Source of the DNA: Eukaryota sp. TZLM1-RC
Taxonomy: Eukaryota > Metamonada: BaSk clade
Assembly (NCBI GenBank): GCA_040285825.1
Contig: JAUPSS010000006.1
Location: 434,001 to 498,000, forward strand
Reading direction: 5' to 3'
Length of the DNA: 64,000 nucleotides
The position numbers and the translations under genes are program-made. Shown in pieces: positions 9,191-17,999 of the stretch; position 1 is the first letter of the stretch, and every line of letters starts with the position of its first letter. Under the pieces are notes generated by a model, which was given only the letters and a program-made list of their open reading frames with translations, was not told where the DNA came from and searched no databases.

Positions 9191-9337
9191 TACTAGATAG
9201 TAATAAAGTTGGATTTGTACGGAATTGGGTGTACCAGATGCAACTAAAGACATAATATTTATGAAAGTGAATGAAATGTGAGGTGAATGTGAAAGAGGGA
9301 GTGATATCTATTTGAGATGAAATTCACAGGTGTTGTA

Positions 9338-10645
9338 TTTGATTCAACTTTGAATTCTGATTTTCATTCTCCATCCCCATACCCTTTCGCTTTCGCTATT
9401 GAGGGTTATAGTTCCGGGGACACTTAGCCCTTTCCGATGTGTACTACTGACAGTAGACGCTAACGGTCTCTCCATTTTTCTTTACACCTTCATGATGATC
9501 ATCGCCATTCCGTCGCTTTTCTCTTCAGATTCATACATCTTTCCTTTACTCAGAACTCTGCTCTCAAAAGCTTTCATCCCGATCTCCTCATTTTGAGTCC
9601 CATTCCCAGTTTTTGGTCACCGTCACTCTTTCTCTTCTTGTTTCTGTTTTTGTGGGTGGTAGTGTTACCACTTTCAGCCGTCTGCTATCTGATGCTTTCC
9701 CAATCAATATGCCTCTTACATTAAAAGCTCCACAGTGGGACTCGAACACCAGCGGGTATGTCGGCCGACCTAATCATTCAATATCACAATCAAATGATTG
9801 ATAAAGCAGCAACATCACAATACATAATCTATATTCTTGATTAAGAACGGTAACACTAACCAAGTCTCGTAACAAGACCTCGTAGCACCCCTTCCTCAGC
9901 CCGCGGTCGTTCCGAGAAGAAGTCTTTTGAATTCAGCCGCTTCGAACCAAAGCCCGTACCAAAGAACCTCCAAGTTTGCCAAGCTTCCAAGAATTCAAAC
10001 CCCTCCCCTCACTTGCATCGGAAGGAAGTCACCAATGTCAAATTAGTAGGTCTTGTTGATTTTAAAGGTAAAGTTATTAGTGGATGTACTCATAATGCAC
10101 CTCTTATTACCTCTGTTAAATCTAGTGTTGATTTTGGTGATGTAGTTGTTGTTGGTTGTCAATTTCAATTTATTGTTGCTACTGATTCTTTTATTGATTT
10201 AGAAACTGTTCTGGTTCTTGGTTCAATTGGTACTGATGAATTCTTTGAACTAATACCAATTTTACTATCAAAAATTTAAGTTGAACATTTTATTAAATTT
10301 TTGTTGAATATATTTCCGGCTTAATCGGTTTTACTTACTTTTTTGATCTTTTGATTTTAGTTGTTTTTTGAACACTACAGAGTCTCTACCAAATATTGAG
10401 AGTAATTCTCTTTATTTTGAATCTCTATTAATCAATACATAAACGACTGAGTAATCATCAATCATTCAGTTTTTAACTGTTTGAAGTTGAAAACGGTCAA
10501 GAAACATCTGATTACGTGTGTCTGCATAGTCTACATGTTTTTGGATTTTTGTAGGTTTAATACTTACAACAATTTTATTTAATGAATTAATTTGAGGGTT
10601 CCTTTTTTACCTCAACAAAATTAATTCATTTTTATTTTCTTTTAT
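9338..10645 (+). repeat. REP module, copy b
   Basis: In order: a 5' segment starting TTTGATTCAACTTTGAATTC and containing CCCTTTCGCTTTCGCTATTG; the B-box-like motif read on the minus strand (plus strand GTGGGACTCGAACACC at 9733) with a GTCGGCCGAC palindrome at 9761; the conserved ORF at 10013-10279; and the terminal block from about 10380 with its AGAGTAATTCTCT inverted repeat. It is about 97% identical by eye to the copy at 46.7-47.86 kb over its 5' two-thirds. The 9800-10010 stretch holds no gene. Confidence 0.82.
10013..10279 (+). CDS. Repeat-borne ORF (VTNVKLVGLVDFKGKVISG family)
   Basis: The frame reads VTNVKLVGLVDFKGKVISGC, then PLITSVKSSVDFGDVVVVGC, IVATDSFIDLETVLVLGS and a short tail. 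The same protein-like pattern recurs, intact or decayed, at 25.1-25.6, 41.81-41.99 (minus), 47.39, 47.87 and 57.78 kb, always just before the REP terminal block. It looks beta-rich. No known family recognised. The frame starts at a TTG/ATG-poor region, so a real start is uncertain, and it may be the end of a longer ancestral protein. Confidence 0.45.
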   Translation: MHRKEVTNVKLVGLVDFKGKVISGCTHNAPLITSVKSSVDFGDVVVVGCQFQFIVATDSFIDLETVLVLGSIGTDEFFELIPILLSKI

Positions 10646-10810
10646 TTCTACAACAATTAATAGTGAATGAAATTAAAGCCAGATTAAGTATGAGAATACA
10701 CAATCCAGGTTTATAGAGGTTATGATTTTTCATGCTAGACGTCTATAAAAAATTTCCCCCTGGATGCAAGAATAATTTGGTGTTTCTTTTTAATTGAAGA
10801 TTACGAGAAA

Positions 10811-11035
10811 TTACTCGTAATCATCCCAAGCAAAGTCCTCGATATATTCATTGTAGATATCTTCAGAGATATCACGCTCTTGCATTTCGGCAAGGAAATT
10901 CTCTTCGTTGAATCGACCGTGTTGAATCATTGCAGATATAACGAAATTTCGAAAATCATTATAGAATTTATTTTTTTCAAATAATTGGAATGAAATTAAT
11001 GACGTGACAGACCAAGTGATGATGTGGTAATGCAC
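10811..11035 (-). CDS. Small acidic-tailed ORF, 74 aa
   Basis: The frame encodes a helical segment (NFVISAMIQHGRFNEENFL) and ends SEDIYNEYIEDFAWDDYE. It points into the terminal block of REP copy b, 165 bp away, as do the genes beside the other REP copies. Not recognised. The initiating ATG lies in a region with no other support, so the true exon may be shorter or spliced. Confidence 0.35.
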   Translation of the reverse strand: MHYHIITWSVTSLISFQLFEKNKFYNDFRNFVISAMIQHGRFNEENFLAEMQERDISEDIYNEYIEDFAWDDYE

Positions 11036-11100
11036 CGTGAACCATGTGCAGTTGACACATGCACTACTACCTAGTAGTATAAAATCATATAATACATTGT

Positions 11101-11360
11101 TTATTTGTCCAAGTCTAGGTCGTCTCCCTCCATTTCATCGCTATCTGCTGCCAAATCTATGTTGGAGTCTGCAGGAGGCACAAGTGTAGGAGGGGGCCCA
11201 TTCTGTTGAAAAGTTCTGGTTGCTGCTTTTGAAAGATATGATGGTACTCGTCTACCATTGACTGGAAAAGAGAAAAGTCAATGGGTTTACTTGGGTCAAA
11301 TTCCCCAGGTTGAGGAGTGTAAGAATCTCCCGGGGATTGTTTCTCGGAAGATGATGACAT
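11101..11360 (-). pseudogene. MSSSSEKQSPGDSYTPQPGE protein, frameshifted copy
   Basis: This is a duplicate of the gene at 12693-12959. Both begin MSSSS(E/D)(K/E)QSPGDSY, continue PIDFS(L/F)FQSMV(D/E)EY and end in an acidic DSDEM(E/D)GDDLDLDK with TAA. Here a run of C residues near 11195 has lost one base (GGGCCCCCT against GGTCCCCCT), which shifts the frame into LLHLCLLQTPT. The duplication includes about 30 bp of identical sequence beyond the stop codon. Proline-rich and acidic; no domain known. Confidence 0.6.
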
Positions 11361-11591
11361 TGGATTGAGAATTAACGTTTAAAAATTGGACTAGTCAATT
11401 AACTCTTATCAATTATCTTACCTAATTCATGATTCAAGTTATCTTTATTGAATAATGAATATCTAATTCATTATCTTATCCATGTGCCATACGCCATGTG
11501 CCATGTGCCATGTGCCATGTCTATAAGAATAAAAACATTTATTATTTATTTCATTATTAACAGGCAAGAGAAATATTAACAGGAGATATTA

Positions 11592-12050
11592 TCAGTCCTC
11601 ATCTGAGGAATAATCAACAAGATCACGACGGTCGGCACGGGGTGTCAGGAACCTTGGAGTGGATTGTTTGACCTTCCGAGACATGCTCTCATTTAGGTCA
11701 ACCACAATCAAGGGCATTCTGACCATCCATCACTTGGTCGATGACCTTGTCGACCATTTCAAACGGCATGGTTGTTATCAGTTCGACATTTTGTTGATGA
11801 AATATGAAAGTGAAACTTTCATGCTCACAGCATGTTTCTTTCATTCCCAGCATGAGCTTTTTAACCTTGTGGTTAAATTTTCTATCGATGTTGGATTTTG
11901 CTCTAAAATTAGTTTAATAAAAAAACATACTGACTTGGAGAGGGAGTGGTAACCCCAGAGGGAGAAACAGCTACAGGTGGTTCGCTATTCCCTGGTGGTG
12001 TATTGGGAGCAGAGAGAGGAGATTGAGAACTGTTGTGGGATTGAACCACA
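11592..12050 (-). pseudogene. P3-family gene copy, spliced, one frameshift
   Basis: A Ser/Thr/Pro-rich N-terminal exon (APNTPPGNSEPPVAVSPSG) is joined, after removal of a 28-nt intron (11903-11930, GTATGTTTTT...TTTTAG), to the conserved core SNIDRKFNHKVKKLM...ELITTMPFEMVDKVIDQVM. A one-base slip near 11722 is needed to reach the C-terminal LNESMSRKV...LTPRADRRDLVDYSSDED. Intron position and phase (2) are the same as at 15.57 and 36.43 kb. Unknown function. Confidence 0.6.
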
Positions 12051-12149
12051 GACTCTCTGAAAATCGTCCTCCTCACTGGAACTCGGCGAACTATAGTGGT
12101 GTTTCAAAGTCGAACAATGGAGGATGATGATAATGTTGTCGGGATTTGT

Positions 12150-12425
12150 TAAACAGCTCTCTTGACTCGACGGCATCGAAAATATCTTATACGAATCTGT
12201 GATGAGTAGGCTGAGTTTTACATACAACTGGGCGAATACTGTTGATGTTTTCGTAGTCCTTGGCTGTTGAACAATGGGCTTCCAAATGGCCAACATTACA
12301 GGAATACCAGCCTTGGAGCTGTGATAGTTGTGCACTATACGAGAACCTATGGTTATATGAATTGTAGTGATCATACCACTGTCATAATGAACTTCTACGG
12401 GATTAAGAGCACATGGCCACTTTGT
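12150..12425 (-). pseudogene. ALNPV/IVHNYHSSKAG gene, second copy
   Basis: Exons 12425-12377 (TKWPCALNPVEVHYDSG) and 12346 downward (GSRIVHNYHSSKAGIPVMLA) join across a 30-nt intron (12347-12376, GTATGATC...CATAG) in the same phase as the copy at 1.4 kb. A further 3' splice site (TTCTAG) lies at 12426. Past WKPIVQ the frame is damaged relative to the first copy (in-frame stop around HHRFV). A P3 gene follows immediately downstream, so these families are neighbours. Confidence 0.5.
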
Positions 12426-12473
12426 CTAGAATATCTGTAGTCGGGATTTTCCCTGCACCAGCCGAGGTAGAAT

Positions 12474-12633
12474 CTAGGATTTTCGTAATTCAAAACCTTT
12501 TTTTTTGGCTGCTAAAATATCTTGTAGCTTTCGGTTAATATCAGACAATACACTCTGTTCAACGCACTGTTGCTGTCCTGCAATACGTTTTTGAAGAATA
12601 TCGTTTTGTTGAGCGAGTACTTCATTCTGAGTC
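12474..12633 (-). CDS. Coiled-coil exon, 53 codons, no ATG
   Basis: After a TTTACAG 3' splice signal the minus strand is open as TQNEVLAQQNDILQKRIAGQ and then VLSDINRKLQDILAAKKKGF, ending LRKS and TAG. Heptad-like hydrophobics and Glu/Gln/Lys richness indicate a coiled coil. A possible 30-nt intron (GTAATTGCAC...TTTACAG, 12634-12663) would connect it to sequence following the MSSSS gene, but that gene already has a stop, so the parent gene is uncertain. Confidence 0.4.
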
Positions 12634-12692
12634 TGTAAAGTAGATTTACACAGTGCAATTACCTAGTAGTATAAAATCATATAATACATTGT

Positions 12693-12959
12693 TTATTTGT
12701 CCAAGTCTAGGTCGTCTCCATCCATTTCATCACTATCTGCTGCTAAATCTATGTTGGAGTCTGAGTCTGCAGGAGGAACAAATGTAGGAGGGGGACCCAG
12801 TCTGTCAAATAGTTGAGGTTGTTCCTTTTGGAATATCTGAAGATATTCCTCTACCATGGACTGGAAGAAGGAAAAGTCAATGGGTTTGGCAGGGTCAAAT
12901 TTCCCTGGTTGAAGAGTGTAGGAATCTCCCGGGGATTGTTCGTCAGAAGATGATGACAT
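12693..12959 (-). CDS. MSSSSDEQSPGDSYTLQPGK protein, intact copy
   Basis: About 88 residues: Ser-rich start, PIDFSFFQSMVEEYLQIF helix, LFDRLGPPPTFVPPADSDSN, and an acidic end DSDEMDGDDLDLDK. The frame is uninterrupted and continues upstream of this ATG. The partner copy at 11.1-11.36 kb is frameshifted, so this one carries the native frame. It could be a small acidic regulator or the tail of a larger spliced protein. Not recognised. Confidence 0.5.
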   Translation of the reverse strand: MSSSSDEQSPGDSYTLQPGKFDPAKPIDFSFFQSMVEEYLQIFQKEQPQLFDRLGPPPTFVPPADSDSNIDLAADSDEMDGDDLDLDK

Positions 12960-13182
12960 TGGATGTTGGAATGTTGGAAGAATGATGGTTTTTACAAAAA
13001 GAATGTGTTTCCTCATATTCAACTGTTTTGCCATGTACTTTGGCACTAAAATAAGTTTTTTGTGTTCTTGCTAAATGTGAAGTCAATTGAAGAACTATTT
13101 CACAAGAACTGTTCTGATCTTCCATCAGTTTTTTCAATTCTGCCATCAGTATTTGCTTCCTTTTGTGATATTTGCTGGTCAT
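12943..13182 (-). CDS. Lys-rich helical ORF upstream of the MSSSS gene
   Basis: MTSKYHKRKQILMAELKKLM is followed by LTSHLARTQKTYFSAKVHGK and a short divergent tail overlapping the next gene in another frame. The N-terminal half is convincing coding sequence; the last 25 residues probably are not, and an unrecognised intron may join this exon to the MSSSS exon. Function unknown. Confidence 0.35.
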   Translation of the reverse strand: MTSKYHKRKQILMAELKKLMEDQNSSCEIVLQLTSHLARTQKTYFSAKVHGKTVEYEETHSFCKNHHSSNIPTSNVIIF

Positions 13183-13439
13183 TTTTTTTGGAATCGTAAT
13201 TTCTGTCTTAGGAGTTCAGTTCTGATGTGGAAAAGTTCTGAGAGGATAGGCTGGTATCAGTACCAGAACGGAGGCGGAACATGTGTATTTATGTGTATTA
13301 AGTCAGGACACCTTAATTTTTTTATGTTACGGAACTTTTTGAAAATTTGACAACCTTTTAATCTCTTGGTCAAAACTGAAACAATAATACCATGACAAAA
13401 ACTTTTATTGTTATTGTTACAAGACTTTTACTAGTTGAG

Positions 13440-13620
13440 ACAGATGTTAATGTTTAATTTAGCTCTACCCATATTAAATAAAAATTGCTCAGACTGTTGA
13501 AACATAAATAAATATCCATATTGATTTATAACACAATACTGAAAAAGAAATAATTACTACAAAAGTATCTAGTAAAGACATAGTTAAAAGCATAAATCTC
13601 AAAACATTACCTATTTCTAT
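13440..13620 (-). repeat. Dispersed repeat REP2, inverted copy
   Basis: The reverse complement matches 50340-50520 by eye (shared TTTATGTTTCAACAATCT-like and TAGATACTTTTGTAG segments). A further relative is at 62.2-62.3 kb and an inverted one at 63.4 kb. No gene is seen in 13350-13725; the remainder is plain AT-rich sequence. Confidence 0.6.
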
Positions 13621-13725
13621 TCATATCATTACAACCAAACACTTCATAAACTACTAATATTCTTGAATCCAATTTATTTTTATCTTTTCACACCAATTTA
13701 GACGTAAATAACTGAGTAATTTTCA

Positions 13726-14031
13726 ATGAGAGGAGAGAGGAAAGTCGGCATCATCAACATAATCAACACAAGAGGAGTTGGTTCACAACACGAGAGGAGA
13801 GCGATTAAACAATTGAAGTTCTCTGCTCGTCGATGTGGTCCGAAAGTTTCCTTATTGATTATATCTCAGTTATCCGACGAGAACAATTGTGAATCAATAG
13901 AAGTAGAATATGAATCATCATATTCATTGTCTAGTTATCCTTCTAAAAAAGTGACCGATTTGCAGACAGATGACATATGCTTAACTGTTACTCCGCATCT
14001 GCATGATCAAAACAACTGTGAGGCTATTTAG
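13726..14031 (+). CDS. Hypothetical 101-residue protein with an internal repeat
   Basis: Basic N-terminus (MRGERKVGIINIINTRG, QHERRAIKQLKF), then a duplicated motif: LSDENNCESIEVEYESS and LHDQNNCEAI. The frame is clean from ATG to TAG. Base use is a little richer in GC than the flanks. No family recognised; it could be an exon of a longer gene. Confidence 0.35.
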   Translation: MRGERKVGIINIINTRGVGSQHERRAIKQLKFSARRCGPKVSLLIISQLSDENNCESIEVEYESSYSLSSYPSKKVTDLQTDDICLTVTPHLHDQNNCEAI

Positions 14032-14073
14032 CTCAACTACATGTCAAATCTTCGACAGTCGAAGGCCGCCCCT

Positions 14074-14304
14074 TTAGAAACTATAGAAACTGCTACTGCG
14101 GATATTAGAGACTTTAACATGTTGTAAAGTCGTCTTAACATTGGATTTCAATTGAGTTAGGCAAGCAAAAAAAGGACAAAGTCCTTTTCTATTAATGAAA
14201 TTGCATTTCTGTGCTTGCAGCCAATCATTGAGGTAAATATTGAATGAATTGCTAGAACTAAAGAATTCTCCCATGTAGAAACAAGAGACCTGTCTTGTGG
14301 GCAT
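14074..14304 (-). pseudogene. Second copy of the element gene seen at 2.8-3.05 kb
   Basis: The frame reads PTRQVSCFYMGEFF...SFNIYLNDWLQAQKCNFINRKG...LKSNVKTTL. The nucleotide sequence aligns with 2870-3050, including ACAAGAGACCTGT and the GCAGCCAA(G/T)CATTGAG segment. The two copies have diverged with different indels. The gene lies at the 5' side of both helicase/ALNPV clusters, which suggests a shared element architecture. Confidence 0.4.
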
Positions 14305-15149
14305 TCAGGAAGAAATGCAAAATTTGTGAAAGATAAGTAGTAATTGGCGTTGTCCTTTAGAGGTGGATGGGCTTGGAAAAGAACCAGTGCTGATCACGGT
14401 CATAAAAAGATACCATACATCCTGTTCCACTAAAGCTCTTGATGCCAACGGGATGAAGTTGATGAAAAGATAATTCTACTACTTTATCATCAATATTATC
14501 AAGTATGTATAATCATTACACAAATATTTGCATGTTATTGAATTTTTTTTACCCTTATTGTAATTGATGACTTGGTCTTCAACTCTTAACCGTAAAGGAT
14601 TTGATCCATTATACCATTATCATCCTTCGACACATTCAATACTTACTTCGTTCTAATAATGCTTAACAGAGGATGCATATTGTCGGTATGGTATAGGCTT
14701 AACACATATTCTATTATATTCAACAAACGCATATACCGCACAAATGAACAAATAGTTGTTGGAAACGTACCACAACTTTATAAAAACAATGAAAATCATC
14801 AATTGACAACCAATCTTGGCATTACAATAGTATAGCCAGATTTGATACCAAACGACAAATTGATTTTTGAAGAAAAATAATTATCATAGTAATTACTACT
14901 ATATTAGTAATAGTAATAGTATATTTTTATTTTATAGTATTAGTATAGTTAAAACTGGTGTGAAAAGAGAACAAAACAAACAGTGATGTATCCGCATAAC
15001 GTCGAGATGGATGCAAACAAAGACCTTCTATCTACTGAGGATCTGAGCTGAGTTTCTTAATTATTTCTCCTCGAAACAAATTTTGGAGCGCTTATTAGTT
15101 GTTTGCCTAAACTTTTCTTGTTGCGTTTTGTCGATTTACCAGAATTTTC
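14305..15149. other. No gene seen
   Basis: AT-rich sequence with a short TAGTAATAGTAATAG-type simple repeat at 14897-14945. I find no frame with coding character on either strand and no match to the repeats elsewhere in the window. Confidence 0.5.
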
Positions 15150-15640
15150 CTATTGAACTTCAGAATTTTTTGGTAGGTCATATAGGTTTGTAGCGTTACC
15201 CTCAACAAAGACTGACTCTTGAAATGGTGACCACCATAAAAAATCATGACGGTCACCTTGTCTACTTTCTTTCCAAGTAAGATAATTTAGGTATAACCCA
15301 CGGGGTGTCAAATGCTGTTGAGTGAATTGGTTTACCCTTCTCAACATGGTCTCATTGAGGTCAATCAGATTCATGGGCCATCGACCATTCATTACTTGGT
15401 CGATCACCTTGTCCACCATTTCAAAAGGGATGGTCGTGATCAGTTCATCTCTTTGTTCATCAAAAATGAACATAAAAATTTCATGATCACGGCCTGTTGC
15501 CTTCATATCCTGCTTCAGCTTCTTAACCTTGTGGTTAAATTTGCGACTGATATTGGATTTTGCTCTAAAATTAATTTAAGTAAAAAACAGACTGAGTGGG
15601 AGAAGGAGTAGCGGCCGCAGAGGCTGAGCTTTTTACCCAA
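15150..15640 (-). CDS. P3-family protein, spliced, near-complete
   Basis: The 5' exon encodes an Ala/Pro-rich stretch (SSASAAATPSPT). After a 28-nt intron (15565-15592, here GTCTG...TTTTAG) comes SNISRKFNHKVKKLKQDM, then GRDHEIFMFIFDEQRDELIT, PFEMVDKVIDQVMNGRWP, DLNETMLRRVNQFTQ and a long tail ending LYDLPKNSEVQ. The core aligns with four other copies. The 5' splice site departs from the usual GTATG, so splicing may be impaired. It lies just downstream of the tyrosine recombinase on the same strand. No catalytic motif; function unknown. Confidence 0.6.
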
Positions 15641-15965
15641 CACCAAAGTTTCAATATCAAAATGTAAAATTCTGAGAGTAAATTGTGTTTTGACATTTGA
15701 TGGTGTCATTGAAGGGTTTTTGTATTGAGTCAACGGATTCTCATTAAAAAGTGTTTTTAAACGTTTCAAAGGTGTGCTTAATACATTAGCTCTCCTTTTT
15801 CTGATGGTTTTTTGTACAGAAGAGTATTTATTAATACTAATAATATTATAGTTATAGTATTAATAATATGTATTAATACTAATACATTTATTAATACTAC
15901 TTAAAGAAGTCATCCATAAATTGGTACTGTTCTTGAAAAACAGATTTGGTTGATTCATGGCATAG

Positions 15966-16375
15966 TTAGGCTGTCAGACCATTATATCTTTCTGTTACAT
16001 TAGGACCATGATGTCCAAAGATTTCTTGCAGTAATGCAATATCTTTGTGAAACTCATAATGAGTGAGTCCAAACGATTTCCGCAACGAGTGACTGCTAAC
16101 ATTTTGAGGCACTCCAGCTCTTTGACTGGCTTCTTTCAAATTTTTCCAGACAGTCTTTCGGGTTATTGGCTTGGAATATATCGGTCGTCTTTCCTGGGAC
16201 TTTTCTATAGCTTCGGTCGTATAACAATTGAACGCATCTGGATCCAATGGCTTTAAAAAATTGATCAGTGATGTTGTTAGACGATACATTTCCCTTCTGT
16301 AATTGCTGATATTAGTTTTACACAGTAAACATACATTCTGGTGTTGCGCATTGGATCCTTGGCATTGCTGGAATT
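15966..16375 (-). CDS. Tyrosine recombinase C-terminal catalytic domain (phage-integrase type)
   Basis: Two exons join across a 29-nt intron (16306-16334, GTATGTTTAC...ATCAG). The product reads KDPMRNTRINYRREMYRLTT, SKPITRKTVWKNLKEASQRA, then SHSLRKSFGLTHYE (HxxR box), LLQEIFGHHGPNVTERYNGL (second His and the Tyr nucleophile). This is the order of the XerC/phage integrase catalytic domain. The first catalytic Arg region is not seen, so the N-terminus is missing or in unrecognised exons. It would cut and rejoin DNA for integration of its element. A second copy is at 49.0-49.37 kb and a relic at 50.8 kb. Confidence 0.78.
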
Positions 16376-16565
16376 GCCATCCATGTATCAGGATAAACCA
16401 ACTTAATTTTCAACTTGTTAGGGCCAACACGTTGCTCTTACAATTCTATTAACATAGTACCTATTTCTCTAACGTAGGATTCTTTGGAATGAAATCGAAG
16501 AGTGTTGCCTCGAGATTCATCGAATCTACCCCCAAGCATAAGCAAAATATCCGCAATATAATCTT
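16376..16565 (-). pseudogene. Partial duplicate of the P1 domain
   Basis: The minus strand reads ADILLMLGGRFDESRGNTLR, then ESYVREIGTMLIEL, a stop, and EQRVGPNKLKIKLVYPDTWM. This repeats residues of the P1 protein encoded at 17060-17250 with a few substitutions, one stop and a small insertion. It sits directly upstream of the recombinase exon. The tandem arrangement points to an internal duplication of about 690 bp. Confidence 0.6.
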
Positions 16566-17532
16566 TTGGGTAAATGTTCAAACGCTTCATTTAACTTAAC
16601 TAGGCATTTGAGTTTGTCGTCTATTCTTTTCCTCAATTTCTCCTCGTCTGTTACAGGTGTTCTGTAAAGACCGAGGGTGTCGACAAGTGAGTCTCTAGGA
16701 ACATTCGTTCCTAGGGGTTTCGTGGGTATAGTTGGATTTACAACAGATGTTTGTTTAGGAGTTGCTTCACAGGAAGCTCTCCTAGATGCCAGAGGCCCTA
16801 CAGAAGGTGTACTAAATATATTCATATTCCTCTCTTCTGAAGGCAATGTTTCGCTCAGCTTTATGATGAATTTTGTCTTAGGAGGTTCCTCCTGCACAGG
16901 TATAGTCTGAGCTGGTGGCCTTAAGTCCACCCAATCTGGTGCATCTTTGTGATCCTCTAGGGACCCCTGCTAATTTGTGATCATATGGAAGGCAACTACT
17001 TTTTATTAAGACGTTCTCAAAAACCTTTTGGTCGGGCCAGCTATCAACCCATGCCTTAAGTTTTGCCATCCATGCATCAGGATAAACTAGTTTTAACTTG
17101 TTGGGGCCAACACGTTGCTCTTTCAATTCAATAACCCTGGTGCCTATTTCTCTAATGTAGGACTCTTTGGCATGAAATTGAAGGGTGTCGCCTCGAGATT
17201 CATCGAATCTGCCCCCAAGCATAAGTAAGATGTCCGCAATGGAATCTTTTGGGTGTACGTTCTCCACTAGGAAATGCCTTACGACACCTCTAAGATTTCT
17301 ACCTTGCTGGTAGTAATCAGATCTTTCTTGACCTGAATCAACGTCATACAGTTAAAAACTGAATAGAGAGGCCTCTACCTCTGCCTCGAGTGCTTCTTCT
17401 GCTACGGAAACCAGATACTGTAACTTCATTTGAAGTAACAGAATCAGCTGTAAAGAAATCATGTTCATCTTCAGAAACAGTGTTGTTTAAGGTAAAATCT
17501 TCATAGTATAGTATAGTATGTTGAACAGACAT
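16526..17532 (-). pseudogene. P1 protein of the recombinase element, spliced, one frameshift
   Basis: The ATG at 17532 opens an acidic exon ending RSRRSTRGRGRG. A probable intron follows, then YYQQGRNLRGVVRHFLVENV, SIADILLMLGGRFDESRG, LKEQRVGPNKLKLVYPDAWM and WVDSWPDQKVFENVLI. Near 16965 the frame must shift by one base to continue as DHKDAPDWVDLRPPAQTIPV and a helical end (RKRIDDKLKCLVKLNEAF). The last residues run out of frame into the duplicated P1 fragment. The RG-rich segment suggests nucleic-acid binding. The gene precedes the recombinase on the same strand, as in a gene set of one element. Confidence 0.5.
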
Positions 17533-17699
17533 TTAATAATTTGATTTCTTACTAATTTGTTGGAGATTTGTAGTTTATTTTGTTATAAATTTATATTATT
17601 GTTTTTGTTTCAGTTTCGTTATTTTAGTTTTATTTATACTGACTATTATTGTTGGTTTGATAATTATCAATCTGAATTATTCATTCAATTGTAAATTTA

Positions 17700-17820
17700 A
17701 TATTACATATCGCTCAGTTGTTCATGATGCTGTTAGAGACCAACTATACGCTATGTGCAAAAGTCGTCACACAGGGAAAATAATTGACAATAAATTTGAT
17801 TTTATTAGACTAAATAAATG
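17700..17820 (+). pseudogene. LINE fragment, third copy
   Basis: The plus strand reads RSVVHDAVRDQLYAMCKS, matching YRSSLHDAVRDTVFNMAQ of the LINE at 6.4 kb, and ends IDNKFDFIRLNK with TGA. Only this small part survives. Confidence 0.5.
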
Positions 17821-17918
17821 AAAAACCAAGAAGAATTTTGATTGACCTGTACAATAAAGAGCCCTTTTCCTTTTACGGTGTATCCTTTTCCTCCTTTACC
17901 AGCCATCATGCGGTTATC

Positions 17919-17999
17919 TACAAACTCTTATATACCATTTTATACTCGCAAAAACATATACAATACACACATAATTAAGAGGTTTTACAGTTCCATAGA
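17919..17999 (+). repeat. Isolated satellite fragment
   Basis: ACAAACTCTTATATACCATT through AATTAAGAGGTTTTACAG and CCATAG matches one part of the 455-bp satellite unit at 20.5-23.6 kb, about 2.5 kb away. The match breaks off at both sides. Confidence 0.7.

Larger units (their letters stand above)
7473..9335 (+). mobile_element. Tc1/IS630-like transposon, 1863 bp, two convergent genes
   Basis: The element is bounded by TA dinucleotides at 7471-7472 and 9336-9337. The REP/H4 locus at 46.7 kb shows the empty site (TTCTGTGTGTTGTATTTG), which fixes the boundaries and indicates TA target duplication. Short inverted ends share CACCTGTG (left ATTCACCTGTGG; right, reverse-complemented, CAACACCTGTGAA). 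It carries a nearly intact transposase and a second gene on the opposite strand, tail to tail. Confidence 0.85.

Noticed and set aside
9729-9772. A true tRNA gene
   Set aside because: Only the T-arm is present; there is no anticodon arm or acceptor pairing at the right distance, and the motif is repeated with the REP module.
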